From Caldilineaceae bacterium (lineage in GTDB: Bacteria > Chloroflexota > Anaerolineae > Caldilineales > Caldilineaceae): a DNA stretch of 64,000 bases. The DNA is taken from the NCBI GenBank assembly GCA_018003515.1, contig JAGNDO010000004.1, positions 1-64,000 on the forward strand, in the 5' to 3' direction. The notes below the pieces were generated by a model. That model was not told where the DNA came from. It saw nothing but the letters and a program-made list of their open reading frames with translations, and did no database searches. Positions within the stretch are counted from its first letter, which is position 1. Each line of letters opens with the position of its first letter. Below are positions 41,434 to 49,244 of the stretch, piece after piece. A program made the translations under genes and the position numbers.

Positions 41434-42028
41434 AGATAAGCTCGTGGTAAATGCTCCTGATGGTCATGTTTGGGTTGACGACCTTGCGCGAAAATCCAGA
41501 AAAGATGTTAATACGGTTATTTGGTTGTGTGAACAAGAATTCATTCAAGGTGTTAAACTTGATGGTCGGTGGGCTGTTCGAGTAGTTCGGGAAACATCGT
41601 ATCAGGCCGGTTCGGCAATTGTTCGAGACTTGAAGGCAGGTAGAGATATTTCGATCGGCAGCGTAATAGGCCAATACGTATCGCTGAACACAAAGAAACC
41701 CGAAGCAGACAATAGAGAGAGAATAGCACAGACACCTGTTCGTGAATGTCTTGACTTGGCTAGGTGGTGGTTCAAGGCAACATGGATTTTGGTTACAGGT
41801 GGCGCGTTATTTTTTCTTGTCGGCTTGATTATGGCTTGGCCACTGGCTGCGGTTATTTCTTTGCCTGGCTTGTGGCGGGCGACACAAGCCACTGAGATGG
41901 CAGAAGCACATGGGGATAGAGCTCTAATAGAAGAAGCGCAAACCGTGCGGAAACAAGTGATCGTTATGGTCGCCGTGCTGTGGGGTGGGGTTTTGCTCGG
42001 AGCAATAATTGTTGGATCTATTTCGTAG
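41426..42028 (+). CDS. HTH-like domain, G-x-V-I-G motif and two membrane helices
   Basis: 200 residues. Residues ~14-55 (V-W-V-D-D-L-A-R-K-S, V-N-T-V-I-W-L-C-E-Q-E-F-I-Q-G, L-D-G-R-W-A-V-R) resemble a MerR/AlpA-type winged helix. Next is L-K-A-G-R-D-I-S-I-G-S-V-I-G-Q-Y-V, related to the beta-motif of the preceding protein. The C-terminal half holds two hydrophobic segments (F-L-V-G-L-I-M-A-W-P-L and V-I-V-M-V-A-V-L-W-G-G-V-L-L-G-A). Overlap by 8 bp couples it to the 41104 gene. I do not recognise a family. Confidence 0.65.
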   Translation: MTEDKLVVNAPDGHVWVDDLARKSRKDVNTVIWLCEQEFIQGVKLDGRWAVRVVRETSYQAGSAIVRDLKAGRDISIGSVIGQYVSLNTKKPEADNRERIAQTPVRECLDLARWWFKATWILVTGGALFFLVGLIMAWPLAAVISLPGLWRATQATEMAEAHGDRALIEEAQTVRKQVIVMVAVLWGGVLLGAIIVGSIS

Positions 42029-42046
42029 ATTTCATGGTGCTTAAAA

Positions 42047-42571
42047 ATGAGGTTATATCGTAAGATTGAAAATCGAGCTGATATCAAGCCATCTGTTTTC
42101 TACTTGATGACGTCACATCACCCACCGTGCCAATTGAATCGAACATGGGAGGTGAATGTTTTTTCCCACAAGATCTATATTTGTACACGCTGTTTTGGGC
42201 AATACCTTGGTATATTCCTCAGCTTGTTATTTCTATTGACTAGTGATTTTGTTCTAAAGGGGACTCTAAGAGAATTTCTATTGCTTTGCATTCTTCCTTT
42301 CCCAGTGATAATTGATTGGCTGTCCCAAACCCTCGGGTTTCGAGAGAGTAGTAATGTAATACGGATTATTTCTGGCTTTATTTTTGGCATCAATCTCGGA
42401 ATTCTAATTCACTTCTTTCTAAACGGTATTACATTGATGTTTATCACCCTAATGGTGATTTATGTTGTATATGCCGGATTTGTAATAGTGTTATTGCGGC
42501 GATACGATGTGTTGGGGGCTTATCTGGAGCCGTACGAGGACTTCATTGCGAGTGACTTGAGTTCTGAATAA
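42047..42571 (+). CDS. DUF2085-like multi-pass membrane protein
   Basis: 174 residues. S-H-H-P-P-C-Q-L-N-R-T and Y-I-C-T-R-C-F-G-Q-Y-L-G are the conserved Cys-containing motifs of DUF2085 proteins; four hydrophobic segments follow. I-D-W-L-S-Q, R-I-I-S-G-F-I-F-G also fit that family. It lies 18 bp after the preceding gene, so belongs to the same small operon. The function of the family is unknown. Confidence 0.72.
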   Translation: MRLYRKIENRADIKPSVFYLMTSHHPPCQLNRTWEVNVFSHKIYICTRCFGQYLGIFLSLLFLLTSDFVLKGTLREFLLLCILPFPVIIDWLSQTLGFRESSNVIRIISGFIFGINLGILIHFFLNGITLMFITLMVIYVVYAGFVIVLLRRYDVLGAYLEPYEDFIASDLSSE

Positions 42572-42931
42572 ACCAGATGGCGTTGACATTAGCTTCGGTG
42601 GTATATATGATGATCCAATCTTATAATGCTGCTGTTTGATCAAATGGAAGTGGAACAACTACGGTGATGCACTGGTGGTGAGTCTATTTTCGTACCCATT
42701 CTCAAAGTTAGCCGTGATGTGAAGTGAGTTTTCTGTTTGTTTTAACCGCCACCTATCCTTTTGGCCAGCTCCACACCCCCGTCGTCCAAGTAGACCTCAC
42801 CCCACCCAAACCCCCACGTGTGCCGACAAGAGGATCAACCCCAATGCCTACCTACTCCTTCGGCTAACCCCTCACCCCAGTCGCCTACATCCTTTCTTTT
42901 TAACTTCGGTCTACCTGGCCAACAAGGAATC
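42572..42931. other. Spacer with two remnants of a gene 5' end
   Basis: 360 bp without an intact gene. At 42751-42824 the bases can be read T-Y-P-F-G-Q-L-H-T-P-V-V-Q-V-D-L and at 42843-42890 M-P-T-Y-S-F-G-stop-P-L-T-P-V; a third related fragment is at 44411. Confidence 0.6.
42751..42890 (+). pseudogene. Two decayed copies of a gene 5' end (T-Y-P-F-G-Q type)
   Basis: Copy one (42751-42824) lacks its start; copy two (42843-42890) has the ATG but an in-frame stop at its eighth codon. Both align with 44411-44530. The intact parent gene is not in the window. Confidence 0.6.
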
Positions 42932-43579
42932 ATGATGACGATACACAATCAAATTGTGACCTATCTACAATTTCACCCCGAAGGCATTGATGACGATGCC
43001 TTGGCCCAGGCATTGGGCCTGAAACAACGCCAGCAGGCCAACATCCGTTGTCGGCAATTGGCGCAGGATGGGTTGGTCGAGCGCAGGAAGGTTAACGGTA
43101 AGATCCACAACTTTTGGGTGGGCGGTGGACGGGAGATAGGTCCACCCGTGCCTCCTGTTCAGCCTGTTCCTGTGGAGAACACTCGATCCTGGTATTGGGA
43201 AGGCAATGTGCAGTCAGCGGTCGTCAAGGTTCTGGCGGCACAGGGATATTTGATTCGTTCTGTTGCCAACACGGCCAGCCGGGCGCCGGGCAAGGATATT
43301 GAGGCAGAACGGAATGGGAAACCTCTCTGGGTTACAGTGAAAGGGTTTCCCGAAGGGACGAAGAAGACACAACCTTCCACCCAGGCGGGGCATTGGTTCA
43401 GCGGGGCGATCTTTGATCTGATCAAGTATCGAGGCGAAAGTGATACCGCAGAGTTGGCAATCGCCTTGCCCGATTTTCCTCGCTATCGCACGCTTGCACA
43501 GAGGATCAGTTGGTTCCAGCCGGTGACGAAGTTCTCCTATTATTGGGTCCAACAAGACGGTACGGTTGTTATCGATTAA
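42932..43579 (+). CDS. Winged-helix plus PD-(D/E)XK-like nuclease-fold protein
   Basis: 215 residues. Residues ~1-58 form a winged helix (D-D-A-L-A-Q-A-L-G-L, R-Q-Q-A-N-I-R-C-R-Q-L-A-Q-D-G-L-V-E-R-R). After a Pro-rich linker, residues ~88-215 look like a restriction-endonuclease-like domain: N-V-Q-S-A-V-V-K-V-L-A-A-Q-G, G-K-D-I-E-A-E and L-W-V-T-V-K-G as the D...(D/E)-x-K core. Such fusions are often called restriction-type or DNA-repair proteins. AAGGAATC precedes the ATG at 42932 (a second ATG follows at once). Its left and right spacers carry repeats and gene remnants. Confidence 0.72.
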   Translation: MMTIHNQIVTYLQFHPEGIDDDALAQALGLKQRQQANIRCRQLAQDGLVERRKVNGKIHNFWVGGGREIGPPVPPVQPVPVENTRSWYWEGNVQSAVVKVLAAQGYLIRSVANTASRAPGKDIEAERNGKPLWVTVKGFPEGTKKTQPSTQAGHWFSGAIFDLIKYRGESDTAELAIALPDFPRYRTLAQRISWFQPVTKFSYYWVQQDGTVVID

Positions 43580-43600
43580 ATGGGTGGGGGGTTCACGGCG

Positions 43601-43692
43601 GTAGGGGTTTGGGTGGGCGGTGAGGTGAGACCGGGGCTAGGCGGCAAAGCCGCCCGCCCCGGTCTCACCTCACCGCCCACCCAAACCCCTAC
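43601..43692. repeat. REP palindrome left of the RAYT gene
   Basis: Perfect 37-bp arms at 43601-43637 and 43656-43692, with an inner GGCGGC-AAA-GCCGCC hairpin. The asymmetric core is inverted compared with the copy at 44294-44385. Confidence 0.95.
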
Positions 43693-43751
43693 GGATATCC
43701 ACGAAAGGGATGTTTGATGTCCCTGCGCATACCCACGAAAGGCAATCAACC

Positions 43752-44285
43752 ATGAAACGGCGGCGGAATTCCTTGCGCCATCCTGACCATGATTACACCC
43801 GGCCCGGTGCGTATTTCATCACCATTTGTGCGTACAAAGGCAACGCCCTGTTCGGCCAGATTGTGGATGGTGTCATGCAGTTGAACCCCTTGGGCCTGAT
43901 TGCCCATCAAGCCTGGTTGGATTTGCCCAAGCGGCATCCCTATATTTCCGTTGATCCCTTTGTGATCATGCCCAATCATGGTCACGCCATGTTGTGGATT
44001 CTCGCCGAACCGGGCGAGAGCGGGGTGTCCCGACAGTATGCCAAGCCCATTGCCGGGTCCATTTCTTCGTTGGTCCAGGCGTACAAGACGGCTGTTACCA
44101 AGCTGGCCGTCAACGCTGGCTTGATCCCTGGTCCGCCCCTGTGGCAGCGCAATTTCTACGATCATATTGTGCGGACTGACCAGGAACTGGCCAATATTCG
44201 GGAATACATTCGCACCAACCCGGCTCGGTGGCTGACGGATCAACTGCACCCGGATGGGCCGCCAAATATGTTTAACCAATGGTAG
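43752..44285 (+). CDS. REP-associated tyrosine transposase (RAYT, Y1_Tnp family)
   Basis: 177 residues of the IS200/IS605-like TnpA(REP) family. R-R-N-S-L-R-H-P-D-H-D-Y-T-R-P-G-A-Y-F-I-T opens the domain, I-M-P-N-H-G-H-A-M-L-W carries the HUH metal site, and Q-R-N-F-Y-D-H-I-V-R contains the likely catalytic Tyr. I-R-T-N-P-A-R-W is the usual closing motif. It nicks and joins single-stranded REP DNA. It is flanked at both sides, 60 bp before and 9 bp after, by inverted REP palindromes, as expected for an active or recent RAYT-REP unit. Confidence 0.93.
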   Translation: MKRRRNSLRHPDHDYTRPGAYFITICAYKGNALFGQIVDGVMQLNPLGLIAHQAWLDLPKRHPYISVDPFVIMPNHGHAMLWILAEPGESGVSRQYAKPIAGSISSLVQAYKTAVTKLAVNAGLIPGPPLWQRNFYDHIVRTDQELANIREYIRTNPARWLTDQLHPDGPPNMFNQW

Positions 44286-44293
44286 GGCGCATG

Positions 44294-44385
44294 GTAGGGG
44301 TTTGAGTGGGCGGTGAGGTCAGAACGGGGCGGGCGGCTTTGCCGCCTAGCCCCGTTCTGACCTCACCGCCCACTCAAACCCCTAC
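44294..44385. repeat. REP palindrome right of the RAYT gene
   Basis: Perfect 37-bp arms at 44294-44330 and 44349-44385, inner GGCGGC-TTT-GCCGCC. Opposite orientation to the left copy. Confidence 0.95.
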
Positions 44386-44410
44386 GCGTGATTTACGAAA
44401 GGATCAACTT

Positions 44411-44530
44411 GTATGCCCACCTACCCCTTCGGCCAACCCCTCACCCCTGTCGTCCAAACGGACCGCCGTCCCAAGCGGGTCTTTGTGTTGGGCGTCTAGG
44501 CTCAGTGCGGTGCATGGTCCGTTGGGGGGG
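44411..44530 (+). pseudogene. Truncated gene 5' end (M-P-T-Y-P-F-G-Q)
   Basis: AGGATCAAC and an ATG at 44412 precede M-P-T-Y-P-F-G-Q-P-L-T-P-V-V-Q-T-D, then K-R-V-F-V-L-G-V-stop; with a frameshift S-A-V-H-G follows. It looks like the start of a larger, lost gene and matches the remnants at 42751-42890. It is cut off just before a terminator hairpin. Confidence 0.6.
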
Positions 44531-44544
44531 TATAGCAATAACAG

Positions 44545-44574
44545 AAAGCCGGGAGGACACCCCCCCGGCTTTTT
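44545..44574 (+). terminator. Rho-independent terminator
   Basis: AAAGCCGGG (44545-44553) pairs with CCCGGCTTT (44564-44572), followed by TT. It isolates the methylase gene from upstream transcription. Confidence 0.75.
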
Positions 44575-44827
44575 ACGTGATCTGATTGTGGAAGCAGGTT
44601 GGTTTGACCAGAACCGCCTTCGTTTTATGCGCTTCGTTCTGTTTTCATGTCGTGTATTCTGTGATAGTATAGAACCTGTGTTCGTAAGCGCTAAGTTAAT
44701 CATCCACAGTCATGGCGTGGCTGTCTTATCGAGGGTCAGTAATTCGGCAATCGGTGATCGAATGGCTGTAGAAACTGATTGTGGGCCTTTTTAGTTCTTG
44801 AAGGCTGTGCCTGAGGATGGATCAAGA
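44575..44827. other. Leader of the m5C restriction-modification pair
   Basis: About 250 bp, AT-rich, between the terminator and the methylase ATG. TGTGATAGTATAGAAC near 44660 could hold a -10 element. No controller (C-protein) gene or C-box was seen. Confidence 0.45.
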
Positions 44828-46795
44828 ATGAATGAAGTAATTCAGACAAGTCTGTTTACCGATTGGGAAGACCATCATGAAAAAGGATGGTTTGATGATG
44901 CATTGGATACCCTAGAGGTCAACGAGCATAATGGGTGGCCTGATCGATTTGGGGATGCCTTGCATTCGTGGACTAGCAAAAATCAGAAGTCAACGATCAC
45001 GGCGATTAGTCTATTTAGCGGTGGTGGCGGGCTTGATATTGGATTTCATGATGCCGGATTTCAGATCGTCGAATGCAATGAACTTGAGCCTGCATTTGCT
45101 GCAACGTTGCAAAAAAACACTGCCAAAGGGCTACGCCTTGAAGGCACCAAGATCGTTTGCCAAGATATTGGTCACTATACTCCGTCTGTAAACCATGTCG
45201 ATTTTATTATTGGCGGTCCGCCATGCCAGACATTTTCGGCAGCCGGGGCAAGGGCCGCTGGTGTCAACGGCACGGATGATGAACGGGGCAATTTGTTTCT
45301 TCAGTATGCGCGAATTCTAGAGGCCCTACAGCCAAAAGGATTTTTGTTTGAAAACGTCTACAGGATTGTGGGTGCGCAAGACGGTAAACCCTGGGCGCAA
45401 ATTCAAGAGACCTTTCTGAACCTTGGATATAAGATATATTGGAGAATATTGGATGCGGCCGATTATGGCGTCCCCCAGTTTCGAGAAAGATTGATCATCG
45501 TCGGCCTAAAAGAAGGCACTTTTAAGTTTCCGTTTCCCTCCCACGGTCCTGATTCACCGGATAATCGAGAATATTTTTCATCTGGGCAGGCAGTGAAGGG
45601 GATTGATGCGTCAGGCTATAAAATTGGTATCAATGGACGACATGGGTACTTGCTGAACGATATTCCCCCGGGGCTTAACTATAGTTTTTATACAGAAAGA
45701 ATGGGGCACCCTCGGCCACTCTTTGCCTGGCGGTCAAAGTTTTCTGACTATCTCTATAAGGCTGACCCAAATTGGCCGGTTCGCACAGTCAAAGCGCAGG
45801 GTGGACAGTATACAGGTCCATTTAGTTGGGAAAATAGACCCTTTACGGTTGAGGAACTGAAACGACTACAGACATTCCCCGATAACTACTCAATCGAGGG
45901 AGGCAGGCAGAATGTTATCCGCCAAATTGGCAATTCAGTGCCTCCGCAAATGGCGAGAATTCTAGCTTTAAGTATTTTGGATCAGGTGTTTGGGGTTTCA
46001 ATACCGTTTGAGATTTCCCTGATGCCCGATGATTATCAGTTGGGCTTTCGGAAACGTAAGAGTGAACTCACTTCTATCTATGCAGAAAAGGCAAGAATTG
46101 CGTTGGAGGGTAACGAATCGCAAGCGCATGTCCCTTTGGTGAACAGGAATGGGATAGAGTTCTTTTCGTTAACCAGCGATCTGCAAATCAAGGAGAAGAG
46201 TTCGGAAGAAAAAGCTGATTTCAGGGTCGAGATTAGCCTTACGGATCAAACATGGTCAGTCGAACTGCATGATAGCAATACAGAAGAAACCCCTGCCCAA
46301 TATGAAATTCAGATCACGCCGCCCCCAACAGGAGGCGCTGAGAATGGCAAGCCGATAACAGCAAGGCTTGTTTCCCACTCATCCAGACATGAGTCTATGC
46401 TTGGACTGTGGAAAATATATGAGTATTACGTAAAAAAGTATCTGGTTAAAGATGATTTAGTCCAGCTATTTGGCTACTATCAATATAAAAAAGTGTTTTC
46501 ATTCACCATGAAACTCTTGGATGAATCCCTGATGACAGATGCTTTTTGGGACACTGTCAAGAGAGTGACAATGGGTGTGGGGGTAGGGGAAATTGTTTCG
46601 GCACCTGAGTTGACCTTTTCACTTGGTCTATCATCCGACGATGAACTTTTTTCTTGTCTCAGAATGATGAAAAAAATCGGATATGAGATTAGAAATCACA
46701 AAACCAATCAGCAAATTCGTAAAGGAATGGTCCTGATTCCATATCCATTCCCAACATTAAATGAAAGAAGTCTTCAGCGGCTTACGAGGCTATGA
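44828..46795 (+). CDS. C5-cytosine DNA methyltransferase with C-terminal extension
   Basis: 655 residues. Motif I S-L-F-S-G-G-G-G-L-D, catalytic motif IV G-G-P-P-C-Q-T-F-S (Cys133), E-N-V at 175-177, Q-F-R-E-R (VIII) and R-Q-I-G-N-S-V-P-P-Q (X) are all present. Residues 1-55 and ~400-655 are extra; the C-terminal ~250 residues, which show no motif I know, may be a second recognition or interaction domain. V-I-Q-T-S-L-F at the N-terminus looks like a clamp-binding pentapeptide. It is followed immediately by the restriction-type gene. Specificity unknown. Confidence 0.93.
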   Translation: MNEVIQTSLFTDWEDHHEKGWFDDALDTLEVNEHNGWPDRFGDALHSWTSKNQKSTITAISLFSGGGGLDIGFHDAGFQIVECNELEPAFAATLQKNTAKGLRLEGTKIVCQDIGHYTPSVNHVDFIIGGPPCQTFSAAGARAAGVNGTDDERGNLFLQYARILEALQPKGFLFENVYRIVGAQDGKPWAQIQETFLNLGYKIYWRILDAADYGVPQFRERLIIVGLKEGTFKFPFPSHGPDSPDNREYFSSGQAVKGIDASGYKIGINGRHGYLLNDIPPGLNYSFYTERMGHPRPLFAWRSKFSDYLYKADPNWPVRTVKAQGGQYTGPFSWENRPFTVEELKRLQTFPDNYSIEGGRQNVIRQIGNSVPPQMARILALSILDQVFGVSIPFEISLMPDDYQLGFRKRKSELTSIYAEKARIALEGNESQAHVPLVNRNGIEFFSLTSDLQIKEKSSEEKADFRVEISLTDQTWSVELHDSNTEETPAQYEIQITPPPTGGAENGKPITARLVSHSSRHESMLGLWKIYEYYVKKYLVKDDLVQLFGYYQYKKVFSFTMKLLDESLMTDAFWDTVKRVTMGVGVGEIVSAPELTFSLGLSSDDELFSCLRMMKKIGYEIRNHKTNQQIRKGMVLIPYPFPTLNERSLQRLTRL

Positions 46796-46796
46796 C

Positions 46797-48122
46797 ATGA
46801 CAACATATCCAACACGCAACGAGAGGCACCTGCGGGTCTATGAAAATCGCAGTGAGTATGTTTTTGAGGATGGCAAAGTTGCCGTGTTTCCAGAAGGCAC
46901 TCTTTCGTCCAATGCCAAAAGGCGCATCAAAGAGATAAAAACTGCCTTTGAAGGTGGGTTTCTGGATCATCTGATCGACGATATCAAGACGGGCAAAGGA
47001 ACCGTTGATGTCACCAAGGTAAGCGATGTCTCTCAGAAAAATATTCGTGAACTTGTTGATTCTTTGACAAGCGAGGTGGGTCGGGCGTTGATTGGGCTAA
47101 CGGTTATGCAGATGAGCATAAAGACAATATCCCCGGAACAAAGCATCCGGCTTCACAAGGCAAGCGCCAATCTGGGATCATTCTCATGGGTCGAAGGTGT
47201 CTCCATGCGTACCTTGGACAAAACGTACGTCACGCCTACGCTTAGACACCATGACTTGGTGCGGCTAAACGCAGACGGATTCATGATGACCAGAAGTCTG
47301 GCGGAGAACTATCCTTACTCATCGTTGTATAAGGCACAATTGAGAGGGGCCCGGGAGCAATGGTTGGCGATTGTTGAAGAACTGGAGCTTGGGCAAACCG
47401 ATCCTGAAGAATCACTCAAATTTCTGATCGCCCTTCTGCTTAACGCCGCCGCCAGTTTCGATGCATCTGCAACCGAGTTGATCGCCTTGCTTGAGGGAAA
47501 GATTGGTAGATTCGAGTCGCGAAGTAATGTTATCCAAGTCATGAAGAGCCATGCCGATTCTTCCGACTATGCTGCACGTCTACTCGAAATTAGTATGCAT
47601 GCGCTTATGCAGGCAGCGGTTGATTCTGGAGCGCTTGGTGATGTGGCATTGAAGCCACTTTCCCAAATGAGGTCAGCGAATAAAAAACATGGGAATATCG
47701 GTGATATCGAACTTCTTGAAGATGGGGATATTGTTGAGTCCTGGGATGCAAAGTATGGCAAGCCCTATCTGAGGGAAGAAATAGAAGAAGCATCGGAGAA
47801 AATTCAGCGTCACGGCAGTGTTCTTATCGTTGGATTTGTGACCGATGTGGGTATTCAACGCTCAGAGGAGATGGAACGCCGGATTGATGAGCTTTCGGCA
47901 TTGCATGGAGTAAAGTTTTCAATTGTCAGATTTGAAGATTGGGCTGGACTGGTTTATGAACGATGCCTCGAAAGTCTCCTGATTAATGAAGAAATGCTAT
48001 CCAAGGCGTGGATACGCGCTTATACGTTGACCCTGTCGCAGCGCAAACGGTCAATTGCCCCCATTGATGAGCCATGCGCAGAATGGGTCCGACTGCTCCA
48101 CCAAGAAATCGAAAAAGTGTAG
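46797..48122 (+). CDS. Putative restriction endonuclease paired with the m5C methylase
   Basis: 441 residues. No named restriction enzyme is recognised. A PD-(D/E)XK-like core may lie at G-D-I-E-L-L-E-D-G-D-I-V-E-S-W-D-A-K-Y-G, with Asp/Glu and D-A-K spacing right for this fold. The first ~250 residues are helical. It begins one base after the methylase stop (ATG 46797, GAGG 7 bases before); an in-frame ATG at 46761 would give a 35-bp overlap. Pairing with a lone m5C methylase strongly suggests a restriction enzyme. Confidence 0.78.
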   Translation: MTTYPTRNERHLRVYENRSEYVFEDGKVAVFPEGTLSSNAKRRIKEIKTAFEGGFLDHLIDDIKTGKGTVDVTKVSDVSQKNIRELVDSLTSEVGRALIGLTVMQMSIKTISPEQSIRLHKASANLGSFSWVEGVSMRTLDKTYVTPTLRHHDLVRLNADGFMMTRSLAENYPYSSLYKAQLRGAREQWLAIVEELELGQTDPEESLKFLIALLLNAAASFDASATELIALLEGKIGRFESRSNVIQVMKSHADSSDYAARLLEISMHALMQAAVDSGALGDVALKPLSQMRSANKKHGNIGDIELLEDGDIVESWDAKYGKPYLREEIEEASEKIQRHGSVLIVGFVTDVGIQRSEEMERRIDELSALHGVKFSIVRFEDWAGLVYERCLESLLINEEMLSKAWIRAYTLTLSQRKRSIAPIDEPCAEWVRLLHQEIEKV

Positions 48123-48252
48123 GGGCAGGTGCATCCCCTCACTATTGGTGGACACGCTCTTTCCCTGCTACCTTTGGTGCATCCGCGGCAGGCTGGGCGG
48201 TTGGGTGCGTCTTCGGGCGTGTGGGCTGGTTTGCATAACGAATGGGTGAACT

Positions 48253-48288
48253 CACAGTAGGGGTTTGAGTGGGCGGTGAGGTCGGACT
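48253..48288. repeat. Half REP palindrome
   Basis: One arm only of the RAYT-associated REP (AGTAGGGGTTTGAGTGGGCG then GTGAGGTC), without its partner arm, between the restriction-type gene and the VapBC-type module. Confidence 0.85.
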
Positions 48289-48310
48289 GTGGCAAGATGC
48301 TGATTTGTGT

Positions 48311-48339
48311 TTGCAGATTCTGCTTTTTCTCTGTATGAT
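48311..48339 (+). promoter_or_regulatory. Sigma-70-type promoter of the VapBC-type module
   Basis: TTGCAG (48311-48316), 17 bases, TATGAT (48334-48339). The TTTTTCTCTG in front of the -10 closely resembles the HU promoter at 38457. Confidence 0.65.
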
Positions 48340-48387
48340 AGAATCTGATGGGATAGTATGACAGTCCGTATTGAAAGGGATCATCCG

Positions 48388-48621
48388 ATGACGACAACAA
48401 CGATTGATATTGTGAAAACGCCGACGCAGTTGGCTGATTTGCTGTCGCTTGCGTTGCAGGGGACGGAAGTAATTATCGCCAAAGGTGACAAAAGCTTGGC
48501 GCGTTTGGTGCCGATTTCACAACCAAAACCGCGCATTGGCAATCTTAACCCCGGCTCAATTTTGACAACCGAAGATTTCGATGAGCCACTACCTGATGAA
48601 TTTTGGATGGGGATCGCATGA
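48388..48621 (+). CDS. Phd/YefM-type antitoxin
   Basis: 77 residues. I-D-I-V-K-T-P-T-Q-L-A-D-L-L-S-L-A-L-Q-G-T-E-V-I-I-A-K-G is the N-terminal DNA-binding dimer pattern of prevent-host-death antitoxins, and the acidic C-terminus (T-T-E-D-F-D-E-P-L-P-D-E-F-W) is the toxin-wrapping part. GAAAGGGA precedes ATG 48388. It overlaps the PIN toxin by 4 bp (ATGA). The pair probably autoregulates the promoter at 48311. Confidence 0.88.
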   Translation: MTTTTIDIVKTPTQLADLLSLALQGTEVIIAKGDKSLARLVPISQPKPRIGNLNPGSILTTEDFDEPLPDEFWMGIA

Positions 48622-49001
48622 AAATTCTGCTCGACACCCATATCTTCATCTGGTGGAATGGTGATGTGGAGTCGCTTTCACCAGCAGTCCATTCTCTGTG
48701 CAAAGATCCTGAAAATACGCTTATGTTGAGTTTGACCAGCATTTGGGAGATGCAGATCAAATCTCAGCTGGGCAAACTCACTTTTGATCGGCCACTTCCA
48801 GACATTATCCAAAGCCAGCAGCGCGATAATGGTATAGAATTATTGCCCATCAAGGCAGAACACATTTATGGGTTACAAGATTTGCCTGCTCATCACCGGG
48901 ATCCGTTTGACCGGCTGTTGATCGCTCAAGCCAATGCCGAGGGCATCCTCTTGCTCACCGCTGATCCGATATTCCGCCAATACCAGGTTAGACTGCTCTG
49001 A
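48618..49001 (+). CDS. VapC-like PIN-domain toxin
   Basis: 127 residues. I-L-L-D-T-H-I-F-I-W-W opens with the first catalytic Asp; S-I-W-E-M has the Glu, and H-H-R-D-P-F-D-R-L-L-I-A-Q-A the paired Asp residues. PIN toxins cleave tRNA or rRNA. It is translationally coupled to the Phd-type antitoxin. Confidence 0.92.
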   Translation: MKILLDTHIFIWWNGDVESLSPAVHSLCKDPENTLMLSLTSIWEMQIKSQLGKLTFDRPLPDIIQSQQRDNGIELLPIKAEHIYGLQDLPAHHRDPFDRLLIAQANAEGILLLTADPIFRQYQVRLL

Positions 49002-49176
49002 TTGTCTCCAAGACTCGCCTTCCAACCAGGATTGTCTGCGTTTCGTTTCTCTGCCCCATTCCCCCGCCTAAAAGTTGCGAAAAACTCCCCTTTGTTGCAT
49101 GATTCCTACAGGCCGGATGCGTTTCTGGCCGCCCACACGCTCACGCTGGCACCCAGCCCATATCCATTGTTTTGGT

Positions 49177-49199
49177 GACCGTGTACACGGTCTCTTTTT
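49177..49199 (+). terminator. Palindromic hairpin with T-run
   Basis: GACCGTGTACACGGTC (49177-49192) is a perfect 16-bp palindrome followed by TCTTTTT. It lies 46 bp before the aminomutase start, so it ends island transcription or acts as an attenuator of the downstream gene. Confidence 0.65.
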
Positions 49200-49244
49200 A
49201 TTTCGGCCAGAATTTTAGCTGGCTGACAACAGAAAGTGAGAATC

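Noticed and set aside
44306-44794. 162-codon frame after the RAYT
   Set aside because: It runs through the REP palindrome, the gene remnant and a terminator hairpin, with no protein-like composition.
46761-46796. Upstream start for the restriction-type gene
   Set aside because: It would overlap the methylase by 35 bp and has no ribosome-binding site, whereas 46797 has GAGG at proper spacing.
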